Assembly: GCA_965644295.1 (NCBI GenBank)
Contig: CBFFRP010000407.1
Span: 62,001 to 126,000, forward strand
Reading direction: 5' to 3'
Origin: Paraphysomonas bandaiensis
Taxonomy: Eukaryota; Chrysophyceae
DNA: 64,000 nucleotides
This document shows, one piece after another, positions 54,332 through 64,000 of this stretch. Each line of letters begins with the position of its first letter. Position 1 is the first letter of the stretch. The notes under the pieces were generated by a model. The model was given only the letters and a program-made list of their open reading frames with translations, had not been told where the DNA came from and made no database searches. Position numbers and translations under genes: made by a program.

Positions 54332-57300
54332 TTATCTGGTTTGAAGCACTCCTCGTGCCTTAAGTCCCTGCTTTGATTGGTGAAAAGATAGCATATCATC
54401 AATACTCTGGTCACGAGAAAGTGACGGGACAGGGACGGCATTTGATCTTTGCTGTTGACCCCGGGGATATGCTCGGATAGACGCCGCCGACTCCCACATA
54501 TGGTCCGTTGGCGAGTGACTAGGGGAAGACGCACACTGCTTCGGTGGAGATCGAGCACGGGGAGCAGACGAAAGTCGACGTCGTGCTGGCATTGGACCGG
54601 ATTGAGTTGAGTCTGTCCACACCGATGGAAGACCAAACTCATGTGTATGTCTCGGACGACGAGCGCTGCGAACTGAGCGAGAGCTTTGGACACCGCTATC
54701 AATAGACTTGTCGTACAGCATCCGAAAAGAACTGCAGAGTACAACCAAATGTAAAAATCGTAATATGGACTTCATATTATTCAAACCTGTTGTCATTCAT
54801 CTCACCATCCGCAAACGAGTTCCACACCATGTTGTTGAAATCCGTATCATCAGACACGGAGTACTCAGGAAATAAGTCACAAAGTGTGGCTGTTGAATTT
54901 CCCGCTGAACCAGGGGTTACAGTCGGAAAGAACACACGCTTTGCCGATGAGCCGCGACAATGAGGAACCTCGCTAGACATTTTATGACGAAGCGATAACT
55001 GTGAACATCATTAATACCTTTGCATCGCACAATTTAACAAATATTTACTAATTAAAACACTTATTAAGAAGTTGTGCGCATATGAATGTTGTCCTATAAT
55101 ACTCACCGGAGCTACCAGGAATTCAGTCTGAGTGGAAACGTCTTCAACTAAAGGATCCGTCTGCATATCTGTATGCACAAGGTCGAATAGACGCGCCCGC
55201 TCTCGCTCTAAAACCAGAGCAAGATCATCAGCTGCTTTTGTGTGCAACTCCACGGTCGACTCTAATTTCCTATTCAATTCCTGAATTTGTATTTGGCGAG
55301 AATCATTCTCTTCCGATGTTTGCTGTAGCTTGTGCGTTGTGCTGGTATGAACATCCTGCAAATCCAATTACAAAAGTATAAATACGTGCGTCAAAAAAAA
55401 ACTGCAAATAAACGGTGAAGTAAACGAAGACTTTACTCACAGTCAAATTCCTGTGTAATTCTTGCAAGACGTTATGTTCTTCATCCAGGGCTGCTAATGC
55501 TGCTGTTGTCTCTTTTAAATTCTTTGCCAGGTGAGTATTTCTGTCGAACAACTCTTTCGCGCGCCTAGAATCAGGAGCCATTTCATCGATTCGCTGACTC
55601 AAATTTTCAACCTATCAATATAAGTCACAGCATTGAAGATACAAATTTAAACAACTACACTGTACATAAGGCAGCCGAAAACACTAGCAACTTTATGTCT
55701 ACCTCCAATGTTAGCGCCGATATCTTGTTGTCGGCTTCGTCTTTCTCCCTCAGTGTCGTTGTGAGTTCTTCATACACCTTCGCCAACTTTCCTTCTGAAC
55801 CACTTCCTCCAACTCCACCTAGCATTACGAACAACCATAGCACAAACAATAATTACAACAGCGGAAAAAACTTTCAGTAATCTGCATATCATTCTTACCG
55901 TCAAGTGCCATAAGCTTAGAATCTGCCCAGTCAGAGAGAATGCGCTGCAAAGTGCTATCAACTTCCCCAACGATTTTATCATTGTAGTCCTTCAGTTGAA
56001 GAACAGTACCAAAAGCGATTTCGAATTTTACCTGAGAAACACACGCAAAAAAGTCTAGTCAGAAAAGCAGAAACAACGTCAATATACATTCGCGCATTGC
56101 ACCTGTCTGTGAACAGGGTCAAACCCGAAGTAGTTGGACGCTTTGGAATCAATTACTTCCCCAGACACTGGATCAACCTCATCTCGACAAAGCTCACGCA
56201 ATAGGTCCATGTTCATGCTATAGTCATGAACCCATTGACCTTTCCGTTTATCAAACTTATTAGGATTACGAAGAATTCGCTGAGCCTATTTGAAAGTTAA
56301 ATATTACCATTGAGCAGCTAGTTCTCAATGCACACGTATCTTTCGTTATAAAAACATTTATTTTACTCACATCTTCCACATCATCCGGATCAGAACTAAA
56401 GCCCATATATTGTTTAATAAAGTCGAACATTTGTTGCATTTTACAAAATAAATCCGCATTTTGCTTTGTGACGCGCATTGCTTTCCACATACCCTGTGCA
56501 AGAGCGTAAAATAAATACCTCGCAGAATTTAATTCTTTAATTCACCATAGTGCACTTGGTCATTGCAGCGCAAAAGTCAATTGTAACCGGGGCCATGACA
56601 TGTGACGCTTTGGCAGCAATCTCTTCGCCCAAGTTTTCAGCAAGAATATCGTTCAGTGCACTTGTGAAATGTCCCCAGGTCTTGGCCACGTCATTAGACA
56701 ATTCTACTTCAACTTCATCCTCCTCTTCACTTTCCTCGCCATCAACTGACACCGAAGCGGTCTTACTTACAAGGGATTGAGTTAATTCTGAGGACTCTCC
56801 GCTGTTAGTGGGAGTGGTGCTAATCTGATTTTCAGTGTCAGCTCGTTTAGAGCTACTGCATTCGGTAAAAGATCCTTGCGAAAGAACCACCTGAGCTGTT
56901 GCAATGGTGGTATCTCCAACGCTCACGCAATCAGACTCAGCTTCAGATAATTCAATAGTGTGTACATCAGAATTGCTTTTCTCAAGGTCCACACTGGACA
57001 GAGTGCGAATGATACCCCCTCTCACACGATGCTTTTTGTCTACACGGGCCTCAGATGCAAGCGACTCATTCTTCACGAGCTTAGTGGCAGATTTGACAAT
57101 TAGGTCTCTTGGATGTTCTACTTTAATGTCCTCTAACTGTGCTAATTTGGTGTACCGCTTTTTAGAGGATGTTTTTCTTGTCCGACGAATTTTAGGAGAG
57201 GGGATAATATTATCCCTATCTTCATCGCTCCCACTCACATAAGCCTCTGACTTAGAGGTTGAGACAGACCTCAACCGAGTGGGTCCGACTTCCGGAGTAG

Positions 57301-59607
57301 ACCTACCGCTCACTGATACACACTCGTCTGCAGATGTTACAGTTGTAACACCTGTGTTGGTCACGGTGACAGAATCGTTGGTACTGGTAGGGGTAGTATC
57401 CGTCATCGTGCGAAATGAACTTCGCTGTTCTTCTTTACTTTTGTAGTCTTCCTTTCTAACTATCTGTGTCTTCCTCGGAGGGCGTCCTCTAGCTCGCTCT
57501 GTAGGTTTGTACCGCTTCTTCTTTTCAAGTCCACTTCCACTATCAACAGCTATATCTGCGTTTTCGTCCTCGTTTTCACCATCATCTGTGCGAGGGGTAT
57601 TTTCCCTGCTCTGTGGCGCGCTTCTGCGCATACTCCTTCGGGTTGGAGCTTCAATACTAACTTCTGCTGTAGTTTCGACATCCTCAGACTTCGACTCCGA
57701 AACACTGTCCCGCAATGACTTTCGGGACGAATTGTGCAATCTTGACTCCTTTATAATTACCCCAGGACGTCGTCCATCTTTATGATGAGGGTCTGGAATA
57801 AACGCTTTATCATTTTCTTCCTTTACAAGAGTCTTACGACTAGCACCTAGGGGTCGAATAGACGGTCGGCGATTAGAACTTGCTTGTGGGGCTGGTGCCG
57901 AGGCGGCAGCTTCGGCTGTTTTGATTGCTTCAGCTGCTTTCAATTCTGCAGCAACAAGTTCGTCGGCTATTTTCTTTGCCTTCTCTTCAAACTCCTGGGC
58001 CGTCTTCGTGGCCTCTACTAATCTCAGTTTGTACTTTTCGGACTCGCTTTCAGTTTTAGCCTTGTAGTTCCTGTAGCTAACTTCCACATCGTTGAAACGG
58101 GACTCCAGGTCATCTTTATCTTGCATAGTGTTCGATAACAAACTCTGTACATCTCGCAGACTGCAGTTCGTAACCTGATACAATATATTAGTAGAAACAT
58201 ATTTCTTCAAGAAAACTTACGTCAAGCTCCTCTCTGAGTTGGTCTACCATAGCCTCAAGACCCTCGATCTCCGATGCGCTTTGCTCCTGATTCGTCTGAA
58301 GGTCCATCTGCAGTGCACTTTTCGTCGCCTGCAATAGAATATCACGTAAAATACTAACCACATCACTCTTAGCACCTGAAGATCTTCCACCTCTTTCCTG
58401 GAAGCTTCCAGCAGACTTTGAAGCTTAATATTCCTCTTCTGAAACGAATCTGCATTTGCTTTGAAGCGCTGAATGCTATCTTTGCCATACTCAATCTCAA
58501 CCTTTGCGTCTGTCAACTGCTTTGCCATTGTTTCCAATTCATGTGTCTAAAATATTTACAGAATATTGTAAAAATAACGTCCCACAAGGCGAAAGGAAAC
58601 GTAGCACATGACAAACCTGAGCGTTTAGCTTTTCATTCATAAACTTCAGCTGAGATTTTATGGATTGCTGTGATTCCTCTGCGTGTTTCAGCTCCTGAGT
58701 GAGACGCTTGTTCTCTACTTCGAACTGCGCCAGTTTATCACGCACAATCATTTGATCACGGTTCATGGTGCGGTACTCGTGGTTATCGGCACGCAGCGCT
58801 ACAGCCATATTTGAGGCGCGTTACATACACCACACTCACCAAGCGCAAGAATACCTTGATTGGCGCTCTGTAACTGGGAGTTTTCCTTTACCAAACACTC
58901 ATCTCGTGCTCTCAACTCCCTCATTTGTGTGTACAAAACACGTTTCTGTTGTGTGGTGCATCAAACATACTATACAAAGCATATGCAACTGTTGGTAGTA
59001 CCTCATCCTTGTGTTTTCTGTCAAATTCTTCCATCCGCTTTTCAATGGCCTCCATCTGGGCAGTCTTTGTAGCAATGATTACTCTTAACTCATCCTTGTT
59101 CTTATCTAAATGTGACAATGCTTTAGAAAGTTCTTCAATCTCTGAACTATCGTGGTGAACAATTTCAACGCTTCCACCACAAGTGTCACAGGGAATAATG
59201 TCTAGAGAAGCTTCTTTTGGAGAATAAAGCATGAGATGCTGTCTCAAGTCAACACTGGGGATGCTCTTCCGATATTGGCTCAACAGTGAATTTCTCTCGT
59301 CGTTAGTTAGAAGTTCTTCAAGCAAGTGCCGCAGCATGACTACATCACGAAGATATGCCTTCCGCAATTCCGCAATCAAGAGGCCTCGTCGTTTCAGTCT
59401 GTCTAAATAAGTTTGTGGGGGTACCGCTTCCTTTCGACTAGCAGCGACATCATCTTCATTAGTGGGATCCTTCGTGAAGGTTGAGTCAACAGATTCATCG
59501 TCATAATCAGGATCCATCGCTTCAATAGCTGCAGACGCCTCAGAAAGCTCACGACATTCCGATAGCGGCATCGACGAACTGCGAACGAGTGATGATAAGC
59601 TGCTCAT
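54332..59607 (-). CDS. Large coiled-coil protein of unknown function
   Basis: Fourteen exons: 59607-59002, 58945-58855, 58798-58617, 58546-58376, 58328-58221, 58174-56546, 56493-56371, 56285-56103, 56031-55899, 55818-55703, 55611-55441, 55355-55107, 54998-54787, 54731-54332; ~1,457 aa. Exon 2 could instead end at 58840. Order: Ser/Glu-rich start, coiled coil (~140-470), an Ala-rich bridge, a long charged disordered region with an AT-hook-like RGRPPRK (~616) and many SR/RR blocks, then a compact segment (MWKAMRVTKQNADLFCKMQQ, RNPNKFDKRKGQWVHDYS, SNYFGFDPVH) that may be the conserved core, another coil (~1070-1230) and a basic Ser/Arg-rich tail. I do not recognise the family. Neighbouring genes and the coils make a cytoskeletal role plausible, while the AT-hook-like motif would suggest chromatin; neither is shown. 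Confidence 0.8.
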
Positions 59608-60148
59608 GTCTGTGGAACAAGAAGAAGGCAAACAAAAAATACAGCAAAAGTGGCTTTAATAGCTGCACATGGCGTCACACTATCCTCCGGACGAAACACA
59701 GTTAAAGCACTCTTAGCAAACACACATACACACAGCGCTCATGTCTAGATGTTGTTAATTTTCTTTGAATATGTAACGATAAAATCAACCACCTGACTAC
59801 GAATACCGCCGACTACACCTACAGCCAGTGCATGATGGTGTGTAGTGGTGTATGTACATGTATGTATGAAGCCAATCGTAGGAATCGTATTCCGGTATTC
59901 CGTGTATTCTTATTCCTAATGGCTTTGTATGCAAGATGCAGTATACGGTATGTATACGTGCAGTACAACTGTGTGTTGTTATATGCTATACGGATATGCG
60001 GGCTGCGGAGTGTAAAGTGTATGAAGAGTTGGCTCCATATACCGCCCTGTACCTGCCTCTTACATGAGACAGAGAGACACTCCCTCCACAGCCCAGTCCT
60101 TGTCTAGTATTACTCATCTTCAGAACACGTGTGTAGAATTGACTGGAT
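59608..60148. promoter_or_regulatory. 5' region shared by the coiled-coil gene and KISH
   Basis: 541 bp between divergent start codons. CCACAG at 59613-59618 on the minus strand, just before the coiled-coil ATG, is a possible acceptor of a 5'-UTR intron. No TATA box is clear. Confidence 0.45.
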
Positions 60149-60503
60149 ATGGTGGGTATCGTCTATTATTGCCGCACTGATGTAAACTAATTGTCCTCAC
60201 TTGTTCAGTCCGCCCTATTCGACTTTCCGTCTTTGCTCGTTGTGATTCTTCTTTTCATATGTACAACCACGTATCTCAGAAGCCTTTATCCGACGATATT
60301 TGCATCAGGGGACAATCCACAAAAGGTAATCACAGATATTTACACATCGAATCTGCTGTGTTTGATGTTTCAGTATTATTATTTAGCATGATGGGATTAG
60401 CGGGTTTTGTTGGAAAGCTTCAAGGATAGGGGAAAGAGTGAGCTTATACGTGGCGATCGGATGCGTTTTGATGGCTTTTCATATTCTGTTTCTCAAGCAA
60501 TAG
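60149..60503 (+). CDS. KISH (TMEM167) secretory-pathway membrane protein
   Basis: Three exons: 60149-60151 (only the ATG), 60209-60325 and 60387-60503, giving 78 aa. It aligns from memory along its whole length with the Kish family: SALFDFPSLLVVILLFICTT (first membrane helix), RSLYPTIF, then FCWKASRIGERVSLYVAI (family: FWKCARIGER.S.Y.A) and GCVLMAFHILFL (second helix). Kish proteins are small Golgi-associated proteins needed for constitutive secretion. The usual length is 71-79 aa, so it is complete. The family's invariant WK.xRIGER is present. The first intron follows the start codon directly, which is why the gene is easily missed. Confidence 0.9.
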
Positions 60504-62190
60504 TTACTCATATCGCACTAGCTTAAAAGTATTCCAGAGAGTATCACGATGGGTTACCAAATATGATAATTTGTATTTAATAATATTGAGTGAAGAAATT
60601 CAATAATACCAGGCTAGATTTAGCCCCTTCAGAAAGAAATATATGGATTTATGTATTTTGCATATCTTATAAACTTATGACGAGGTACAACAGCAGGGCT
60701 TGATTTCCTTTTTGTTGAATCTGTTACACCAACCAGGCGTGATCGTTCTCCATCTCTTTACCTCGGAAATCAATTTACATAGCAAATATGTCATCGATAT
60801 TCACATTTCGTTCAGAATCAAATAGTTTAACGTAATTAAGATTTATAGGAAGTGCAATAACCAGATATCACCAGGTTACTTTATATTTTATATTTTATAC
60901 TATGATCTCTCTTTAGTATATGATTACCAAGCTTGTACATATTATATGTTTGAAAGCATGCAATTATTACAGTTCGTGGACTTATATATTACCAGGATCT
61001 ATAGCATATAATAGCATTGATAAGATGAGCTTATTATTGATAAAAATAACTTTAACAGAAAAGGATATAGATAACAGAGTTATATTGAGGACTATCAATG
61101 AAGAATGATGAGAACAATGACTGATGATATTCAAGGGACATTATAATGATGCGCAATGCAGGAGAAATCCGGGTTTTACGTCCATACTGATAGATGTGTA
61201 TTGTCGGATTATCCAATATTACAGTTGTACTTTATGTATTCTGTATTTGGTATTGTCCCGAAGTTATTGTCTTTTGAATACTATATCTCCTCCTTCTTGC
61301 CTATACATATGTATGTTAGTATGTTTGAACTAGATCTATTTTGCATCAACTACTATGAAATGCTTAATGTATCTTTCCTTATACATTGATTATGAATTAT
61401 CCTCATGAACTAGTGTTCATGTCTAATCGACTGGTATGTTGGTATGGAAAGCTTTGTTGCGTTTTGCAATTAAAAGCTGTAATTCTATCCGTCAGTTATG
61501 TCTCGTGGTTTGACAAATCAATGTACAGCTTTGAATTGAGAGGGAGTGTTGAGTTTTGCTGTTTGAGCAATTAAAAGCTGTAATTCTAAGGTGTTGGAAT
61601 TATGACCATTAGTCGAAGAATACAGTATGATGAGCTGTATTATGAGAAGTGATATCATGACGATGTAAGATCGTACTAGAAATGAGTGGTAGTAGAGATA
61701 ACGTGATATATAATCTTTTCTTATCTTAACTTGAGTAAATACTTATACGTGAAAAAGTAACATTATAAATATGCATTATTAAATTTTGGTATATGGCGAC
61801 ATTTTATCTTTTTAACCTCTCAGAGATACAAATTACAGTAAAGTAGTAATCATTCAGTACTTTTAGATACAAAACCAGGTTTTGGTATATTACCCCGACG
61901 ACTTCAAAGCAATCCATCACATAACCAGCACAGTTCATCCATTGTTGGTGCAGAAAGATTGCCAGCTACTCTTGTCTCATGCATATTATATACTTATATG
62001 AATAATGTCCTACAGTGTTAAGCAAGCATATACATATATATAATATATTTATATAATATACTGTGTTTATAATAATAGTATATATATTATATACATATTA
62101 TATAGAACATTGCATACATAAAATTACAATACACATAAAACCTTACAAAAAGAGGTCTTACGATGGTTCTTATTCCACCAAAATACTAGT
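60504..62190. other. AT-rich region, no gene seen
   Basis: Low GC, with runs such as TATATAATATATTTATATAATATA near 62030-62110. AATTAAAAGCTGTAATTCTA occurs twice (about 61467 and 61569), a short direct repeat. No protein-like frame or RNA signature. Confidence 0.5.
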
Positions 62191-62275
62191 GAATGTCTGA
62201 TAGGCGTGTAAGAGTCAGAGCTAATGTATCAAAAATATTAACTAACTTGTGCTTTACTCTGATATCCTACTCTAA
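62191..62275 (+). repeat. Dispersed repeat R1, copy C (5' end only)
   Basis: GAATGTCTGATAGGCGTGTAAGAGTC, CTAACTTGTGC and TACTCTGATATCCTACTCT match the first ~85 bp of copies A and B. The rest is missing. Confidence 0.65.
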
Positions 62276-62384
62276 TAGATATCCTAACTCGTGATGTTGC
62301 TGCAAAGGATGTTGTTGATAGCAAAATATCTACTGATATGCCTCATATATCACCTGCACCTCAAAATGTCTCCAAAATATGTCC

Positions 62385-62773
62385 CATGTAGAATCCACCA
62401 TACCTCGTAACATGCCTGCAATATCTTATGCACCTCATGTTGGCATGATGATGGTGTCTGTCTCTCACACGGGAAAACGTCGTCCTCTGAAAGCAATGCA
62501 TATACGTCGTCTGCAAGGTATCTTGATGCACACGCTCAAAAGTCGAGTTGCCTGGTCTTGGGCCACCTGCATATACGGAAATATTCCTTATAACTGCTAT
62601 CATCATGCCTGCTGTTGTTGTTTAACTGTGTAACGCAGTAGCAGACGACGTATATGCATTGCTTTCAGTGGACGACGTTGTCCCGTGGTGTGAGAGACAG
62701 ACACCATCATCATGCCAACATGAGGTGCATAAGATATTGCAGGCATGTTACGAGGTACGGTGGATTCTACATG
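62385..62773. repeat. Inverted repeat with ~130-bp arms
   Basis: Arm 62385-62514 is the reverse complement of arm 62641-62773, with only a few mismatches and a 3-bp length difference; the loop is ~126 bp. Shared words include GTAGAATCCACC, CCTCGTAACATGCCTGCAAT, CTCATGTTGGCATGATGATG and GCAATGCATATACGTCGTCT. Confidence 0.9.
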
Positions 62774-62809
62774 ATTACTTCAAAACGTTTTTATGAATCC
62801 ATATTACAC

Positions 62810-62810
<1 letters not shown>

Positions 62811-62839
<29 letters not shown>
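62811..62839. repeat. (TA)n microsatellite
   Basis: About 14 uninterrupted TA units shortly after the inverted repeat. Confidence 0.9.
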
Positions 62840-62844
<5 letters not shown>

Positions 62845-63176
62845 AGATTAATAAGATCTGTTCGTGATTATGATTATAATAATATATATAATAAGCAATA
62901 ATTGTGTACAACATGAGTATCAGTCAGTCAGTAGTACTCTCGAAATGTTTTTTCTTTTTTCTCAGAACATGTTTTACTGACACAAGCAAAACTTTTAACA
63001 ACATGTATGTCAAAAAGTAGTTACTTCTGGTGCATATATGGCTCCAGAAGAATTCATATGACATCTGAACGATTATGAAAACCTGGTCAAATTCACTTCC
63101 CAGGTTTCATGCCCAGGTCGACTTTTGTCCAGTGAACTTAGTAAATCATCCAATTGTGCCATATCTTGACAAGCTT

Positions 63177-63650
63177 GAAAGTCTTACTATTAGCAATAGG
63201 CGTTAAAAACCTGCACCAAATAGGTAGCTAGATAAATGCTAGACAAACTAGTTAGACCTCTACCTGTAACTAATCAGTACACACTTTTTTATCCTACTAT
63301 ATAAGAAGGCTACGGAAGCTGCTTGTGAGTCGCCGCAAGCACCAAGGTGCGACCACCTCCGCTCTGAGTTCTTAAGGTGAACATCCCGGATTCTTGACTT
63401 CAGCAGGCAGCCGAATATCCCGGTTACCCTTCAGGTGATCCCTGTTTTTTCGTCAGGGCCCAAAGACGTCTACACAAGTGACACTTATTGGTGTCCCTTG
63501 TACCACACAAGCATTCGGCTGTGAGTGGGCAGACGAATATCTGCTGACTATGTTTGCGGCTCACGTTAGTTTCCCAGAATGAATCTCTCCGTTACTCTTA
63601 TCCCCCAGAACATCACGAAAAGGTGAGAGTCCGACTTTGTTGAGGGCATA
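63177..63650 (+). repeat. Dispersed repeat R1, copy D (longest uninterrupted copy)
   Basis: It has all R1 parts in order: TTACTATTAGCAATAGGCG, TATCCTACTAT, GCTGCTTGTGAGTCGCCGCAAGC (short stem), CACCAAGGTGCGACCACC, AGCAGGCAGCCGAATATCCCGG, CAAAGACGTCTACACAAGTGACAC, CACAAGCATTCGGCTGTGAGTG, GCGGCTCACGTTAGTTTC, CCCCCAGAACATCA and AAAAGGTGAGAGTCCGACTTTGTTGAGG. Confidence 0.8.
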
Positions 63651-63921
63651 GGATGGTAAGCTTGAAAGATTTATAGACTGAACGGCATAATGCTTTAATT
63701 ATTATAAATTAGAAACATATATATAATTATGATCAATGTCACTTATCATTCATATGGCCAATTGCCGGATTACACCCTTTCTCCTCTCTCCTTCTTGTGT
63801 GTGAATTGAGACGATTCCAACCACCAATCATTCTCATAGTACTATCATAACAGATATAATATATAATATTGTCACGATATTATGCAGTCCAGAAGTTTCA
63901 GTTTCACTACTACTATGATTC
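63651..63921. other. Spacer between R1-D and inverted R1-E
   Basis: About 270 bp of AT-rich DNA with no feature. Confidence 0.4.
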
Positions 63922-64000
63922 CTCAACAAAGTCGGACTCGCACCTTTTCTTCGACTAAATAGTTCTAGAGGTATGTACCGGAGATATTTCTCCAGGAAAC
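63922..64000 (-). repeat. Dispersed repeat R1, copy E, inverted 3' part, cut by window edge
   Basis: On the minus strand it reads GTTTCCTGGAGAAATATCTCCGG and ends with GGTGCGAGTCCGACTTTGTTGAGG. This equals the R1 3' part seen at 7658-7715 and 63565-63645. It faces R1-D, so the two ends form an inverted repeat. Confidence 0.75.

Noticed and set aside
62379-62851. 84- and 65-codon frames in the inverted repeat
   Set aside because: They lie in opposite arms of the same inverted repeat and have no protein features.

Overview
This window is nuclear DNA from a flagellated, intron-rich unicellular eukaryote. The evidence is spliceosomal introns (mostly about 50-300 bp, GT-AG with at least two probable GC-AG), Ty1/copia retrotransposons, an axonemal CFAP57-type gene, an Sfi1-type basal-body gene, and a divergent H2A/H2B pair whose 3' ends carry metazoan/algal-type histone stem-loops. 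The stem-loops argue against fungi and land plants. The H2B core wording ([14 protein letters not shown]) resembles stramenopile and other SAR histones, so a SAR-type protist is my best guess, with low confidence. No tRNA, rRNA or CRISPR was seen.

Layout. 1-0.7 kb: 3' end of a tandem universal-stress-protein gene. 1.0-1.3 kb: a probable orphan exon. 1.7-7.7 kb: a dispersed repeat (R1) split by a 5.5-kb copia element (Copia-1) with matching LTRs and 5-bp target duplications. 8.1-10.9 kb (-): a TIR-SAM-tandem repeat protein. 11.3-15.6 kb (+): a GT41/OGT-like glycosyltransferase with a signal peptide. 17.4-18.5 kb: H2A (-) and H2B (+). 18.7-21.0 kb: an inverted and direct cluster of a second repeat family (R2). 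21.4-23.7 kb (-): an Ariadne-type RBR ubiquitin ligase. 24.2-29.7 kb (+): a short ABCC transporter. 30.5-36.0 kb: a second, intact copia element (-). 36.1-37.5 kb (-): an unrecognised three-exon gene. 37.75 kb: a PIF/Harbinger remnant. 39.3-45.0 kb (-): a CFAP57-like gene. 45.5-49.9 kb (+): an Sfi1-like gene. 50-54 kb: repeats and gene debris. 54.3-59.6 kb (-): a large coiled-coil protein. 60.1-60.5 kb (+): KISH/TMEM167. 60.5-64 kb: AT-rich DNA with foldbacks and R1 copies.

Gene organisation. Ten of the genes form five head-to-head pairs with short spacers (TIR/OGT, H2A/H2B, RBR/ABCC, CFAP57/Sfi1-like, coiled-coil/KISH). At least the histone pair and the cilium/basal-body pair look like co-regulated functional couples. 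Gene models were assembled by hand from splice consensus and reading-frame continuity. Every multi-exon model adds up to a whole number of codons, but none is checked against transcripts.

The most interesting candidate system is the TIR-SAM protein. Its TIR domain keeps the glutamate position used by NAD-cleaving TIRs, and it is fused to four tandem Trp/Gly-rich repeats, which suggests a repeat-sensing, TIR-signalling architecture.
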